Notes: generated by a model from the sequence alone, not told the origin. DNA of 64,000 nucleotides from Flavobacterium salmonis (GCF_903819435.1 NZ_CAIJDP010000074.1:1-64000); one strand, 5' to 3'. Shown: positions 25,960 to 35,064, counted from the first letter of the stretch. Translations and numbers: made by a program.

Positions 25960-26358
25960 TTATTCTAAATCGTCTAAAATCGGCGTTGGTTTTTTGTTTT
26001 CATCTACGGCAACAAACGAAAAAGTTCCTGAAACTACCGTTTCGCGAAGCTCCGAATACATTTGTTCCATAAAAATATCTACATGAATTTTGCAGCTTGT
26101 TCTTCCAACACTATCCACTTTTGCAACTAATTCGATTAAAGTGCCGGCCGGAATTGCTTTTTTAAAATCAATTTGACCTGTAGAAATAGTCACCACCTTC
26201 TTTCGGCTGAATCGTGTCGCGCAGATAAAAGCAACTTCATCCATCAGATGAAGTGCTGTACCTCCAAATAAAGTATCGTAATGGTTGGTCGTACTAGGAA
26301 AAACAGCTTTAAAAATACGGGTTTCTGATTTTATGATTCTTTCTTCTATTGTCCCCAT
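25960..26358 (-). CDS. Acyl-CoA thioesterase, hotdog fold (YciA-like)
   Basis: Cytosolic thioester hydrolase of the hotdog family that releases CoA from acyl-CoAs. At 132 residues it has family length. The core helix motif NHYDTLFGGTALHLMDEVAF carries the Asn/Asp and GG typical of YciA/BACH-type enzymes, followed by VVTISTGQIDFKKAIPAG. It starts one base after the stop of the ribB-like gene, so it is the last gene of the tpx-to-thioesterase run. Substrate chain length cannot be read from sequence. Confidence 0.88.
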   Translation of the reverse strand: MGTIEERIIKSETRIFKAVFPSTTNHYDTLFGGTALHLMDEVAFICATRFSRKKVVTISTGQIDFKKAIPAGTLIELVAKVDSVGRTSCKIHVDIFMEQMYSELRETVVSGTFSFVAVDENKKPTPILDDLE

Positions 26359-26359
26359 A

Positions 26360-27490
26360 TTAATAGTTCACATATTCAGTAATCTCCAATCCGTAACCAA
26401 TCATTCCAACGCGTTTGGTTTGCTGGGTATTAGAAACCAGTTTAATTTTTGAAATATCAAGATCATGTAAAATTTGGGCACCGATACCATAGTCTTTAGT
26501 GTCTATCACCACTTTAGGGGCTTTCATGGTTCCTGCTGCCTGTAAGGCTTTCAACTCAGAGATTCGGTTTAAAAGATTCACAGCAGTCATATCCTGATTG
26601 ATAAAAATAACCGCACCTTTACCGTCTTCATTGATGATCTTAAACATATCATCCAATTGCTGATCGACATTATTGGTTAGAGTACCCAATAAGTCATTAT
26701 TAACCTGAGAAGAATGGATTCGGGTTAAGATGGATTCGCCTAAATTCCACGTACCTTTGGTTAAGGCAATATGTATTTGTTTATTAGTGGTTTGTTCGTA
26801 AGCTCTTAATCTGAAAGTGCCAAAACGGGTTTCGATATCAAAATCTTCTTTTTTAACGATCAGACTGTCGTGTTGCATTCTGTAGGCGACTAAATCTTCA
26901 ATAGAAACCAATTTCAGATTGAATTTTTTGGCAACTTCAACCAATTGTGGCAAACGTGCCATCGTTCCGTCTTCATTCAGGATTTCACAAATAACCCCAG
27001 CCGATTTAAAACCTGCAAGTCTTGCAAAATCTATAGCGGCCTCTGTATGGCCAGTTCTTCGTAATACACCACCTTGTTTGGCAACTAAAGGGAAAATATG
27101 TCCCGGGCGGGCTAATTCATGCGGTTTGGTATTCGGATCTACTAATGATAAAACCGTTTTTGCCCTGTCAGCGGCAGAAATTCCGGTTGTAACCCCGTTT
27201 CCTTTTAAATCAATAGATACGGTAAAAGCAGTTTCCATATGATCCGTATTGTTGGTCACCATCGGACGTAAATCAAGTTCCTTACAACGACTTTCAGTAA
27301 GAGGCGTACAAATTAAGCCACGACCATGGGTAGCCATAAAGTTGATCATTTCCGGAGTTGTTTTTTCGGCTGCAGCGAGGAAATCTCCTTCGTTTTCGCG
27401 ATCCTCATCATCGACTACAATGATGACTTTACCTTGACGAATATCTTCTATAGCTTCTTCAATGGTATTGAGTTGTATTTTTGTTGACAT
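26360..27490 (-). CDS. ribB: DHBP synthase fused to a degenerate GTP cyclohydrolase II domain (RibBX-like)
   Basis: Makes 3,4-dihydroxy-2-butanone 4-phosphate from ribulose 5-phosphate for riboflavin synthesis. Residues 1-205 have all synthase motifs: [48 protein letters not shown]. Residues 206-376 align with RibA in fold and end ([19 protein letters not shown]), but the zinc site (CxTGDxFxSxRCDCG) is replaced by [16 protein letters not shown] with no Cys, and the QEGRGIGL loop reads NQDMTAVNL. The second domain should therefore lack GTP cyclohydrolase II activity, as in described RibBX proteins, and another ribA must exist elsewhere. Confidence 0.92.
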   Translation of the reverse strand: MSTKIQLNTIEEAIEDIRQGKVIIVVDDEDRENEGDFLAAAEKTTPEMINFMATHGRGLICTPLTESRCKELDLRPMVTNNTDHMETAFTVSIDLKGNGVTTGISAADRAKTVLSLVDPNTKPHELARPGHIFPLVAKQGGVLRRTGHTEAAIDFARLAGFKSAGVICEILNEDGTMARLPQLVEVAKKFNLKLVSIEDLVAYRMQHDSLIVKKEDFDIETRFGTFRLRAYEQTTNKQIHIALTKGTWNLGESILTRIHSSQVNNDLLGTLTNNVDQQLDDMFKIINEDGKGAVIFINQDMTAVNLLNRISELKALQAAGTMKAPKVVIDTKDYGIGAQILHDLDISKIKLVSNTQQTKRVGMIGYGLEITEYVNY

Positions 27491-27492
27491 AA

Positions 27493-28947
27493 TTATTTTG
27501 GGTTTTGAGAAGGAAAAAACCTCTCGGAAATTTTCTGAAATAGTTGTTGAACAGGAGTTGTTATGGCATCAAAATTGACTAAGCCATTGTCGTTTGTAGC
27601 ACGATAGGTCAATAAAATTGCTAGTGGAGATAATATAATCGAAGACATCCAGGCTCCCAGAAACGGAGTCATTCCGCCTTCTTGTGATAATCTTTTTCCA
27701 AAAGTATTGATGAAATGAAAAGTAATGAATATTAAAACCGCAAATACAATAGGTAAGCCAAGTCCTCCTTTTCTAATAATAGCCCCTAAGGGTGCACCGA
27801 TAAAAAACATTAGAAAACAGGCAAACGCAATAACAAATTTTTCGTAAAGTGCAGATAGATGTTTATTGATGTCACGTTGTTTGTCTTTTAATTCCTTTTG
27901 AGTCGATTCTATAGAATAAATAGTGCTGGTCATATTACTGCTTGCCATATCTAAAATCGCCTTTTTTTGTTTAGTATCGTAAAGTGACAAAAGGTTGTTG
28001 GGTAATGACTTTTTTTTCTTTTTTTCTTTTATAACTGCAACAAATTTTGATAAGCCTACACGCTGGTTTATGTTTTCAGTAAAGGAAACAACTTCATTGT
28101 CTCTGTTTTTATTTAATGAATCCAATGTGTAACGCAATTCATTAACATTTAGCATACTGCTGGTGCTGTTGATGTTTTCGTTTTCAGTATCTGTTTTGTT
28201 TAATTCTGATAGGTCTATATTAATAATTTGCTTTTTAAAAGCTCCTTTTACAAAAGGTAATTTCGCCCTGTCTTCATATTTTTTTGGAGTAACATCCTGA
28301 TAATAATAGCCGTCATTAAGCACTAATTTAAGGATACTGGATTTCTCGCTGCTTATTAATTCTCCATTCTTAGCTTTTATAACCGTTTTGTTTTCCCCCA
28401 TATTTGAAGGTTTTTCATGAATGGTAACACCGGTTAAAATATTTCCGTTTTCTCCGGATTTTTTATTTACCTTAATATTATAGAAGCCAACATCGTTAAA
28501 TTGCCCTTCTGCTATTGCCATTGCGGGTTTGGCCTGAGCGATGTTTTTTCTGAAATTAACAAATTTATATTCGGCAAAAGGGATTACATTGTTAGAAAAC
28601 CAAAAGGCAACAATACTTAATAATAAGATAAAAATAATGAGAACTCTCATGGCTCTCTGAAGGGAAATACCTGAAGATTTCATGGCTGCAAACTCGTAAT
28701 TTTCAGCCAAATTACCGAAAGTCATTATTGAAGCCAATAAAACCGATAAAGGCAAAACAAGCGGGATAATCCTTGGCATTGAGAAAAGCAGGAACTTTAC
28801 AACTAAGATCAAATCCAAATCTTTACCGGCTAATTCAGAAATAAAAAGCCAGACCGTTTGAAGTATGAATATAAAAAAAAGGATTACAAATACCGTAGTA
28901 AATGTAATCAGGAATGTTTTTAGTAAGTATTTGTCTAAAATTTTCAA
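27493..28947 (-). CDS. LptF/LptG-family permease
   Basis: Inner-membrane half of the lipopolysaccharide export machine (YjgP/YjgQ family), which pulls LPS from the inner membrane into the Lpt bridge. 484 residues: three N-terminal membrane helices, a large periplasmic beta-jellyroll domain (about 125-370), and three C-terminal helices (VIAFACFLMFFIGAPLGAII...). The periplasmic domain is longer than in E. coli LptF because of a lysine-rich, helical insertion around 270-340. Only one such gene lies here; Bacteroidota usually have a second elsewhere. It sits between the lolA-like and ribB-like genes on the same strand. Confidence 0.88.
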   Translation of the reverse strand: MKILDKYLLKTFLITFTTVFVILFFIFILQTVWLFISELAGKDLDLILVVKFLLFSMPRIIPLVLPLSVLLASIMTFGNLAENYEFAAMKSSGISLQRAMRVLIIFILLLSIVAFWFSNNVIPFAEYKFVNFRKNIAQAKPAMAIAEGQFNDVGFYNIKVNKKSGENGNILTGVTIHEKPSNMGENKTVIKAKNGELISSEKSSILKLVLNDGYYYQDVTPKKYEDRAKLPFVKGAFKKQIINIDLSELNKTDTENENINSTSSMLNVNELRYTLDSLNKNRDNEVVSFTENINQRVGLSKFVAVIKEKKKKKSLPNNLLSLYDTKQKKAILDMASSNMTSTIYSIESTQKELKDKQRDINKHLSALYEKFVIAFACFLMFFIGAPLGAIIRKGGLGLPIVFAVLIFITFHFINTFGKRLSQEGGMTPFLGAWMSSIILSPLAILLTYRATNDNGLVNFDAITTPVQQLFQKISERFFPSQNPK

Positions 28948-28955
28948 CCTTGTAA

Positions 28956-29648
28956 TTAATCTAATTTATTGATGTAGTATTTTGGGTATTTACTCGCCAC
29001 AAAGGTAAATTGATTTTTTGATAAAGGCTGATTGGTTTTAAAAGAATTAACGGTTAAAGTGGTTTTTGTACCATTTTTTCCTGTTTCAATCAAATTATAG
29101 ATGTGTTTGGTCTGCACATCAATCCCTAAAAGGATTTCTTTTCGCTGATCTTTTCCGCTAGTTGGTACTAATTTGATATATTGGATTTTTCTTCCTTTTA
29201 CATTTTGAACAATATCCATGTTGTATTTATAACCTGAATTGAAAAAAGTAAGCATTTTTGAAGGGGTGATCGCATTATCATCCTTTTCGTTTACTTTAGA
29301 AATAGTAACTTCTTCGTCTTCAGGAACAATGGTGTATGTCTTTTGTCCGTCAAATATTTTAGTAACGCCCATGAAATTCAATACATATTGATTGCCTTTC
29401 ATAATTACATTTCCTTTACTATCCTGATTAATGTTTTCTTTGGCGTTGTTTAAAGAGTATTTAAAATCAATAGAAATATTGTTGTAGCTTTTTATTTTTG
29501 CGGTTACCTGGTTCAATAAATCCTTGGCTTTTTTATCCTGAGCCTGAACAGAAGTAAAGCTTAAAAGCAATAAAATTGCTATTTGCAGACACTTTTTACT
29601 CATTTTCATGATAGAATTGTTTGTGATTTCCTGAATTTTCGTTTTCAT
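28956..29648 (-). CDS. lolA: LolA-like outer-membrane lipoprotein carrier
   Basis: Periplasmic chaperone that carries lipoproteins to the outer membrane. The product has a Sec signal peptide (CLQIAILLLLSFTSVQA) and the LolA/LolB barrel pattern (NISIDFKYSL, GNVIMKGNQYVLNF, FDGQKTYTIVPEDEEVTISK). The start is uncertain. The frame is open to 29693, which would overlap ftsK. The ATG at 29648 follows the ftsK stop by seven bases, while the ATG at 29609 leaves the most ordinary signal peptide. I give 29648, but 29609 is nearly as likely. Confidence 0.85.
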   Translation of the reverse strand: MKTKIQEITNNSIMKMSKKCLQIAILLLLSFTSVQAQDKKAKDLLNQVTAKIKSYNNISIDFKYSLNNAKENINQDSKGNVIMKGNQYVLNFMGVTKIFDGQKTYTIVPEDEEVTISKVNEKDDNAITPSKMLTFFNSGYKYNMDIVQNVKGRKIQYIKLVPTSGKDQRKEILLGIDVQTKHIYNLIETGKNGTKTTLTVNSFKTNQPLSKNQFTFVASKYPKYYINKLD

Positions 29649-29655
29649 GATGGGG

Positions 29656-32118
29656 TTAATTTTGTTCATTATTAAAAAATTGATCAAGAGCACTTAAATC
29701 TAGGATATTTACGTTTCGGGCTTTACTGCCTTCAAAAGGGCCAACAATTCCGGCTGCTTCCAATTGATCAATCAAACGACCAGCTCTGTTGTAGCCTAAT
29801 TTTAATTTCCTTTGCAATAATGAAGCTGAACCTTGTTGTGCATTGACAATAATCTCTGCTGCCTCTCTAAATAAAGTATCTCTTTCAGAAATATCCATAT
29901 CAAGATTGATGCCAGTTTCCTCTCCAACAAACTCCGGAAGCAAATAAGCTGTGGCATACGCTTTTTGTGAGCCAATAAAATCTGTGATTTTTTCGACTTC
30001 AGGAGTGTCAATGAAAGCACACTGAACACGGATAACGTCGTTTCCATTTGAGTATAATAAATCTCCACGACCAATTAGCTGATCGGCTCCTTGTGTGTCC
30101 AAAATTGTTCTGGAATCAATTTTAGAAGTTACCCTAAAGGCAATTCTCGCAGGGAAATTGGCTTTAATCAAACCGGTAATAACGTTTACCGAAGGTCTTT
30201 GTGTGGCAATAATTAAATGAATACCAATCGCACGAGCTAACTGAGCCAGACGGGCGATAGGAATTTCAACTTCTTTACCTGCAGTCATAATTAAATCGGC
30301 GAACTCGTCTACCACCAAAACAATGTAAGGTAAAAATCGGTGGCCGGCTTCCGGATTTAATTTTCGGGACTTGAATTTTTCGTTGTACTCCTTAATATTA
30401 CGAACCATTGCATCTTTTAATAAAGAATAACGGTTGTCCATTTCGGTACAAAGCGAATTTAAGGTGTTGACAACTTTTGCATTATCAGTAATAATAGCAT
30501 CTTCCGTATCCGGTAGTTTGGCCAAATAATGTCTTTCAATTTTATTGAAAAGTGTAAGTTCGACTTTTTTCGGATCGACCAGAACGAATTTTACTTCTGC
30601 CGGATGTTTTTTGTACAGAAGGGAAGTTAAAACCGCATTCAATCCAACAGATTTTCCTTGTCCAGTAGCACCTGCCATCAAAAGGTGGGGCATTTTGGCT
30701 AAATCCACAACAAAAGTTTCGTTTGAAATCGTTTTGCCCAGAGCAATTGGAAGTTCCATTTCGGCTTCCTGAAATTTAGCAGATCCAATAACACTTTTCA
30801 TAGAAACCATAGTAGGAGTCTTATTTGGAACTTCAATACCAATAGTTCCTTTTCCGGGAATTGGTGCAATAATACGAATTCCTAATGCAGAAAGTGATAA
30901 GGCAATATCGTCTTCTAGACTCTTTATTTTAGAGATCCTGATTCCGGCTTCGGGTACAATTTCATATAAAGTTACCGATGGTCCAACGGTTGCTTTTATC
31001 TGTGCAATTTCTATTTTGTAGTTACGAAGTGTATCTACAATTTTATTTTTATTTTCTTCTAATTCTTCCTGGTTGATTGTAATTCCTCCGGTCGAGTATT
31101 CTTTTAATAACTCGATTGTCGGAAATTTATAATTTGATAAATCCAAAGTTGGGTCAAATAATCCGAAATCAGCAACTAATCTTGAAGCCAGGTTTTCCTC
31201 TATAATATCTTCTTCTTCGGCTTTTTCAATAACAAATTCTTCGTTGTGATGAACCGGTGATTCTGTTGCCGGATTTATATTCATTTCAACCGGCTTTAAA
31301 ATTGGATTTAAATCAATTTCTGATGAATTTGTAATAGTCGGTTTTAAAGCCTCTTTGTTGATTTCAAACTTCGTATCGTCTTTCTTTAAATGTATATTGT
31401 CTAATTCCGGATCTTCTTCCTCAATAGCAAACTCTTCCAGATTATAGGCGCTTTCAGGTTCCTGATGCTGTTGCTGTTTTTTGATAGAATCCAGCTCAGA
31501 TTTTAATTCATTTTTAGTGGAATCAAAATAGGACTGAATTTTTTCAGGAGATACTTTGATTTTAAAAATCAGATAGACAATTAATCCAAAAAGCAGTGTT
31601 AGTAAAGTTCCTGTTTTTCCGATGTAATCTTGAAGAAATAAATTGAGTTCGTATCCAATTGTTCCTCCTAATTCAGGTGCTGAAGTAGCAAAGAATCCAA
31701 ACAATACAGAAACAATGATAATGGCAAATAAATCCCAAAACCATGTGCCTTTTAGTTTTTTGGTTGACATTTCCAAGGCCAAAAATAATCCGGTAAGGAA
31801 AAATAGACGTACAAAAATGAAGGAAGCAATACCGAAACCTTTGTATACAATTAAGTCGGCAAGATAAGCTCCGAATTTTCCGAGCCAATTTTGCACCACT
31901 TCAGTACGATCTTCCAGATGACTTACGGCACTTTGATCTGTTTGCCATTGTCCGTTGACATAAAAAGAAATAAATGCAACTAATAATGCGATAGAAAATA
32001 GTACCAAAAGGCAGCCTAAAACAAATTTTTGTTGTTTGGATAGCTTCCAGGATCTTTTAGTATCCGCTTTTGGTTCGTTTTTTTTGTCTGTAGTTTCTTT
32101 TTTGGTTGTTTTTGCCAT
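29656..32118 (-). CDS. ftsK: DNA translocase FtsK
   Basis: Septal DNA pump that clears chromosomes from the division site and activates dimer resolution. 820 residues: basic start, four membrane helices within about 30-190, an acidic linker (about 200-330), then the RecA-type motor with Walker A GATGQGKS at about 483 and Walker B VVDEFADL at about 600, and a C-terminal winged helix (gamma domain: LLQRKLKLGYNRAGRLIDQL, ARNVNI) that reads KOPS-type DNA. The linker is short compared with E. coli FtsK, as is usual outside Proteobacteria. It is embedded in the dgkA-ftsK-lolA run. Confidence 0.96.
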   Translation of the reverse strand: MAKTTKKETTDKKNEPKADTKRSWKLSKQQKFVLGCLLVLFSIALLVAFISFYVNGQWQTDQSAVSHLEDRTEVVQNWLGKFGAYLADLIVYKGFGIASFIFVRLFFLTGLFLALEMSTKKLKGTWFWDLFAIIIVSVLFGFFATSAPELGGTIGYELNLFLQDYIGKTGTLLTLLFGLIVYLIFKIKVSPEKIQSYFDSTKNELKSELDSIKKQQQHQEPESAYNLEEFAIEEEDPELDNIHLKKDDTKFEINKEALKPTITNSSEIDLNPILKPVEMNINPATESPVHHNEEFVIEKAEEEDIIEENLASRLVADFGLFDPTLDLSNYKFPTIELLKEYSTGGITINQEELEENKNKIVDTLRNYKIEIAQIKATVGPSVTLYEIVPEAGIRISKIKSLEDDIALSLSALGIRIIAPIPGKGTIGIEVPNKTPTMVSMKSVIGSAKFQEAEMELPIALGKTISNETFVVDLAKMPHLLMAGATGQGKSVGLNAVLTSLLYKKHPAEVKFVLVDPKKVELTLFNKIERHYLAKLPDTEDAIITDNAKVVNTLNSLCTEMDNRYSLLKDAMVRNIKEYNEKFKSRKLNPEAGHRFLPYIVLVVDEFADLIMTAGKEVEIPIARLAQLARAIGIHLIIATQRPSVNVITGLIKANFPARIAFRVTSKIDSRTILDTQGADQLIGRGDLLYSNGNDVIRVQCAFIDTPEVEKITDFIGSQKAYATAYLLPEFVGEETGINLDMDISERDTLFREAAEIIVNAQQGSASLLQRKLKLGYNRAGRLIDQLEAAGIVGPFEGSKARNVNILDLSALDQFFNNEQN

Positions 32119-32137
32119 TCTTGCGTATCCTATTTGA

Positions 32138-32512
32138 CTATATAAATTTTGGTATATAAATAATCAAGCCTATTGCTATTGCTGTCATTGCGGCAAAAAA
32201 TACTGCTCCTGCAGCAATATCTTTAATAAATCCGATTCGTTTGCTGTAATCAGGATGAATGAAATCGGCAATTTTTTCAACTGCGGTATTCAATCCTTCA
32301 ACACTTAAAACCAAACCTATGGCTAATGTTTGACATAGCCATTCGGTTTGTGAAATATGAAAATAGAACCCGGCAATAGTCATTATGATTCCCAATGAAA
32401 ATTGGACCATAATGCTATGTTCTGTTCTTATAAGTTTAACAGCTCCGTTAAAAGCATAGGTCATGCTTTTTAACCTGCCTGTTACAAAAGTATTGTCTTT
32501 TTGAAATTCCAT
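32138..32512 (-). CDS. dgkA: Diacylglycerol kinase / undecaprenol kinase family
   Basis: Small integral-membrane kinase that phosphorylates diacylglycerol or undecaprenol for lipid recycling. The 124 residues have three membrane helices and the family signature EGLNTAVEKIADF, with the Glu and Asn that bind metal-ATP. Other family positions (KNAxxG-like region AFNGAVKLIRTE) fit. It is 19 bases upstream of ftsK and 9 bases downstream of tpx on the minus strand. Outside Proteobacteria this family more often acts on undecaprenol; the substrate is not determined here. Confidence 0.92.
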   Translation of the reverse strand: MEFQKDNTFVTGRLKSMTYAFNGAVKLIRTEHSIMVQFSLGIIMTIAGFYFHISQTEWLCQTLAIGLVLSVEGLNTAVEKIADFIHPDYSKRIGFIKDIAAGAVFFAAMTAIAIGLIIYIPKFI

Positions 32513-32521
32513 TTACTGGTA

Positions 32522-33019
32522 TTATAGTGCAGCTAAAGCCGCTTCGTAATTTGGTTCGTTTGCAATTTCAGCAACTTGTTCTGTGTGAAGAACTTTTCCG
32601 TCAGCATCCACTACAATGATTGCTCTTGAATGTAAACCTGCTAATGGTCCGTCAACAATTTCTAAACCGTTTGCTTTACCAAAATCTCCTGCCTGAAAAT
32701 CTGACAAGTTAACTACATTTTCTAAACCTTCAGCTCCACAAAAACGTTTTTGTGCGAATGGTAAATCTCTTGAAATACACAAAACGTTTGTGTTTTCTAA
32801 ACTGCTTGCACTTTCGTTGAATTTTCTAACAGAAGTTGCACAAGTTCCTGTATCGATACTTGGGAAGATATTTAAAACTAATTTTTTACCAGCAAAATTG
32901 CTTAAAGATGCAACTGATAGATCGTTTTGTACTAAACTGAAGTCAGCTAATTGTGAACCAACTGCCGGCAATTCGCCTGATGTATGAACCGGATTTCCTC
33001 CTAATGTGATAGATGCCAT
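32522..33019 (-). CDS. tpx: Thiol peroxidase Tpx
   Basis: Atypical 2-Cys peroxiredoxin that reduces peroxides with thioredoxin. The 165 residues match the family, with peroxidatic Cys60 in [13 protein letters not shown] and resolving Cys94 in [23 protein letters not shown] is the Tpx-type start. It is the first gene of the seven-gene minus-strand run ending with the thioesterase. A perfect -7 box (TACTTTTG on the minus strand, 33046-33053) lies 27 bases upstream of its ATG. Confidence 0.96.
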   Translation of the reverse strand: MASITLGGNPVHTSGELPAVGSQLADFSLVQNDLSVASLSNFAGKKLVLNIFPSIDTGTCATSVRKFNESASSLENTNVLCISRDLPFAQKRFCGAEGLENVVNLSDFQAGDFGKANGLEIVDGPLAGLHSRAIIVVDADGKVLHTEQVAEIANEPNYEAALAAL

Positions 33020-33045
33020 GATTTTTGTTTAAAATTAATGAGGTT

Positions 33046-33053
33046 CAAAAGTA
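33046..33053 (-). promoter_or_regulatory. Candidate -7 box for the tpx-dgkA-ftsK run
   Basis: TACTTTTG on the minus strand, a perfect TAnnTTTG, followed by a leader of about 20 bases. No clear TTG element upstream. Confidence 0.5.
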
Positions 33054-33323
33054 AGGATTAATATTTTAATGTAAAAGTATTTGTTGTTGCTAGTAAGAAC
33101 AATTAGGGGAGTCTTAAGACAATCAATTGTCTTTGAATTTATCATTACGAGCAGCGAAGCAATCTCATGCAGAGTAAATCCATTTTTGCGTCATGCGAGT
33201 GTGGTTGCGCGTTTTCTTGCAATGGCTATGCATGTGATTACTTTTGTGAATACTTAAAAGGTTTTATTAGCCGTTTATCGCGAGAGGGATGGGAGCAAGC
33301 TACCGAAGTAGCGCGGACAGCCC

Positions 33324-33388
33324 GACAGCATCCCGATAAGAGGGCAGGTATGCGTAAAGAAAGGCAGCCCTCTTGTAGGGATGCTGTC
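33324..33388. repeat. 24-bp inverted repeat in a structured intergenic element
   Basis: GACAGCATCCCGATAAGAGG (33324 on) pairs with CCTCTTGTAGGGATGCTGTC (to 33388), with few mismatches and a loop of about 17 bases. The flank GATGGGAGC...GCGGACAGC resembles the reverse-oriented family A copy at 45234-45317 (GATGGAAGC...GCGGACAGC), so it may be a distant member. Confidence 0.5.
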
Positions 33389-33417
33389 TCGCCCAAAGTA
33401 TATTTTAAGATATAAAA

Positions 33418-33446
33418 AAAGCGTCTCCAAATAGAAACGCTTTCTC
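33418..33446 (-). terminator. Hairpin terminator of the peroxiredoxin operon
   Basis: AAAGCGT/ACGCTTT stem with A-tract on the left (T-tract on the minus strand), 37 bases after the stop at 33483. Confidence 0.6.
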
Positions 33447-33482
33447 CGTCATGTTTTGCTTTTTCTTTGAAAAGGAGCTCGA

Positions 33483-33740
33483 TTATTTATCAATAGAACC
33501 TAAAACGCGTTTCATGAACGTATTTAAAGCTTCTTTTTTGTCGGTTCCCTGAGCTACTAATTTTTGAACTTCAAGGGCACCATACATATTTGAAATCAAT
33601 TCACCGATTACGTCTAATTCTTCGTCTTTAAGAGAAGAGATTTCCGTCATGGCTTCCAGAACTTCGATTGTTTCTATGATATAGTCCTGATCGTTTTCTT
33701 CGATAAATTGCGTTAAATGCTTGATTACGGGTAATTTCAT
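33483..33740 (-). CDS. DUF6952-type small protein
   Basis: 85-residue acidic helical protein (MKLPVIKHLTQFIEENDQDY ... YGALEVQKLVAQGTDKKEAL ... FMKRVLGSID). The pattern and its place directly after a thioredoxin-like and a peroxiredoxin gene are typical of the DUF6952 family of Flavobacteriia. No Cys is present, so it is not itself a redox carrier. Function unknown; the context suggests a link to peroxide defence. It shares strand with, and lies 83 bases downstream of, the thioredoxin gene. Confidence 0.75.
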   Translation of the reverse strand: MKLPVIKHLTQFIEENDQDYIIETIEVLEAMTEISSLKDEELDVIGELISNMYGALEVQKLVAQGTDKKEALNTFMKRVLGSIDK

Positions 33741-33823
33741 TTTATTGATTGTTAGATTGTTGGATGATTGGATTTTTAGATAAAGATTCGAAAAATCTAA
33801 CAGTCTAAAAATCTAAAATCTAT

Positions 33824-34132
33824 TTAGGCAATTGCGTTTACAAGATCGATTAAAACTTCTTGTTTATTAGTCTGCGTTTCGCCAACTAATTGTCCGTTTA
33901 CGAAAGTGGCGAAAGTAGGCAGGTTGCTTACGTTTGCTAATTTTCTTGATTCAGGAGCATTTTCTGCATCAACCAAAACAAAAGTGATAGCTTCATTTTC
34001 TGTTGCTAATTTTTTGAATTTTGGTTTCATAATACGGCAGTTTCCACACCATGATGCTGAATATTGCACTACTACTTTTTCGTTTTTAGCAACTAAATCT
34101 GCTAACGTATCTTCGTTTAAGTCGATTAACAT
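33824..34132 (-). CDS. Thioredoxin-like protein
   Basis: Thiol-disulfide carrier, probably the reductant of the peroxiredoxin encoded upstream. The 102 residues have a full thioredoxin fold, with active site WCGNC (Cys29, Cys32; Gly-Asn instead of the usual Gly-Pro) and the cis-Pro loop SNLPTFATF. The frame stays open to 34168, but the extra residues (MKLKLKLKFQKT) come from a TTTCAA repeat, so the ATG at 34132 is taken as the start. It has no signal peptide and is therefore cytosolic. Confidence 0.92.
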   Translation of the reverse strand: MLIDLNEDTLADLVAKNEKVVVQYSASWCGNCRIMKPKFKKLATENEAITFVLVDAENAPESRKLANVSNLPTFATFVNGQLVGETQTNKQEVLIDLVNAIA

Positions 34133-34144
34133 AGTTTTTTGAAA

Positions 34145-34168
34145 TTTCAATTTCAATTTCAATTTCAA
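34145..34168. repeat. (TTTCAA)4 hexanucleotide repeat in the leader of the thioredoxin gene
   Basis: Four exact TTTCAA units 13 bases upstream of the thioredoxin ATG. Similar GAAATT-rich words continue to 34295, making the whole gap low-complexity. Copy-number change would alter leader length. Confidence 0.8.
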
Positions 34169-34300
34169 AAATCAATTTTTTAAGGGATTGATATTTGAGT
34201 TTAAATTGAAATTATTGTTTGTTTTTGAAGAGAATTTTTGAATTTCAATGGCAAAGTCAGAATTGAATATTGAAATTGCCATTGAAATTGTTATTGCAAA

Positions 34301-34939
34301 TTAGTTTGCGCTTAAGTATTCAGCAGTACTAACTCTGTCAGCAGACATTGCTTCTTTACCAGCTTCCCAGTTTGCAGGGCAAACTTCACCTTTAGTCTGG
34401 ATGTGCGTGTAAGCGTCAACCATTCTTAAGTATTCGTTTACGTTACGTCCTAATGGCATATCGTTTACGCTTTCGTGGAAGATTTTTCCAGTTTCGTCAA
34501 TTAGATAAGTAGCTCTGTAAGTTACGTTTGAACCTTCGATGATAACTGAATCAGTATCTTCGCTGTAGCTTGTAGATTCGATGTCAAGAATACCTAAAAT
34601 GTTAGCTAAGTTACGGTTAGTATCTGCTAAGATTGGGTAAGTAACACCTTCGATTCCACCATTGTTTTTTGGAGTGTTTAACCACGCAAAGTGTACTTCG
34701 TTTGTGTCGCAAGAAGCTCCGATTACGATAGTATTTCTTTTTTCGAATTCTGGCAATGCAGCTTGAAAGGCGTGTAATTCAGTTGGACATACAAAAGTAA
34801 AATCTTTTGGATACCAGAATAATAGTACTTTTTTGTTGTTGTTTACTGCTTCTTCAAAGATGTTGATTTTTAAGTTATCACCCATTTCTGAGATAGCATC
34901 TACTGCAATACTCGGGAATTTTTTTCCTACTAAAGACAT
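34301..34939 (-). CDS. 2-Cys peroxiredoxin (AhpC/Prx1 type)
   Basis: Reduces hydrogen peroxide and organic peroxides. The 212 residues have peroxidatic Cys51 in DFTFVCPTE and resolving Cys187 in EVCPANW, plus the conserved Arg region after YRATYLID. The C-terminus ends without a YF helix of the over-oxidation-sensitive type (it reads AEYLSAN), suggesting a robust enzyme. It is first of a three-gene set with thioredoxin and DUF6952. A -7 box and an upstream TTG precede it at 34975-35006. Confidence 0.95.
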   Translation of the reverse strand: MSLVGKKFPSIAVDAISEMGDNLKINIFEEAVNNNKKVLLFWYPKDFTFVCPTELHAFQAALPEFEKRNTIVIGASCDTNEVHFAWLNTPKNNGGIEGVTYPILADTNRNLANILGILDIESTSYSEDTDSVIIEGSNVTYRATYLIDETGKIFHESVNDMPLGRNVNEYLRMVDAYTHIQTKGEVCPANWEAGKEAMSADRVSTAEYLSAN

Positions 34940-34974
34940 ATTTTTCGTTTTAAAATTAAAATTTATTTCTGGTG

Positions 34975-35006
34975 CAAAAGTAGGGTATAAGTACAGTGTC
35001 TTACAA
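34975..35006 (-). promoter_or_regulatory. Promoter of the peroxiredoxin operon
   Basis: Minus-strand TACTTTTG at 34975-34982 (perfect TAnnTTTG) with TTG at 35004-35006, 21 bases upstream. The leader would be about 30 bases. Confidence 0.6.
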
Positions 35007-35064
35007 TAAGATGTGATTATAAAAATTTATAAGTTGATAGTTTTTGGTTATATAAATGTTTAAC

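Larger units (their letters stand above)
33020..33482. other. Spacer with tpx promoter, dispersed repeats and a large hairpin
   Basis: Contains the tpx -7 box, CATTACGAGCAGCGAAGCAA at about 33144 (a widespread dispersed repeat also seen at 57088), a structured repeat at 33285-33395, and a terminator at 33418-33446. The + open frame here (33167-33415) is repeat-encoded and not a gene. Confidence 0.55.

Noticed and set aside
33167..33415. 82-codon plus-strand open frame (Cys- and Arg-rich)
   Set aside because: It is encoded by dispersed repeat and hairpin DNA, with no homologue-like motif and no promoter.
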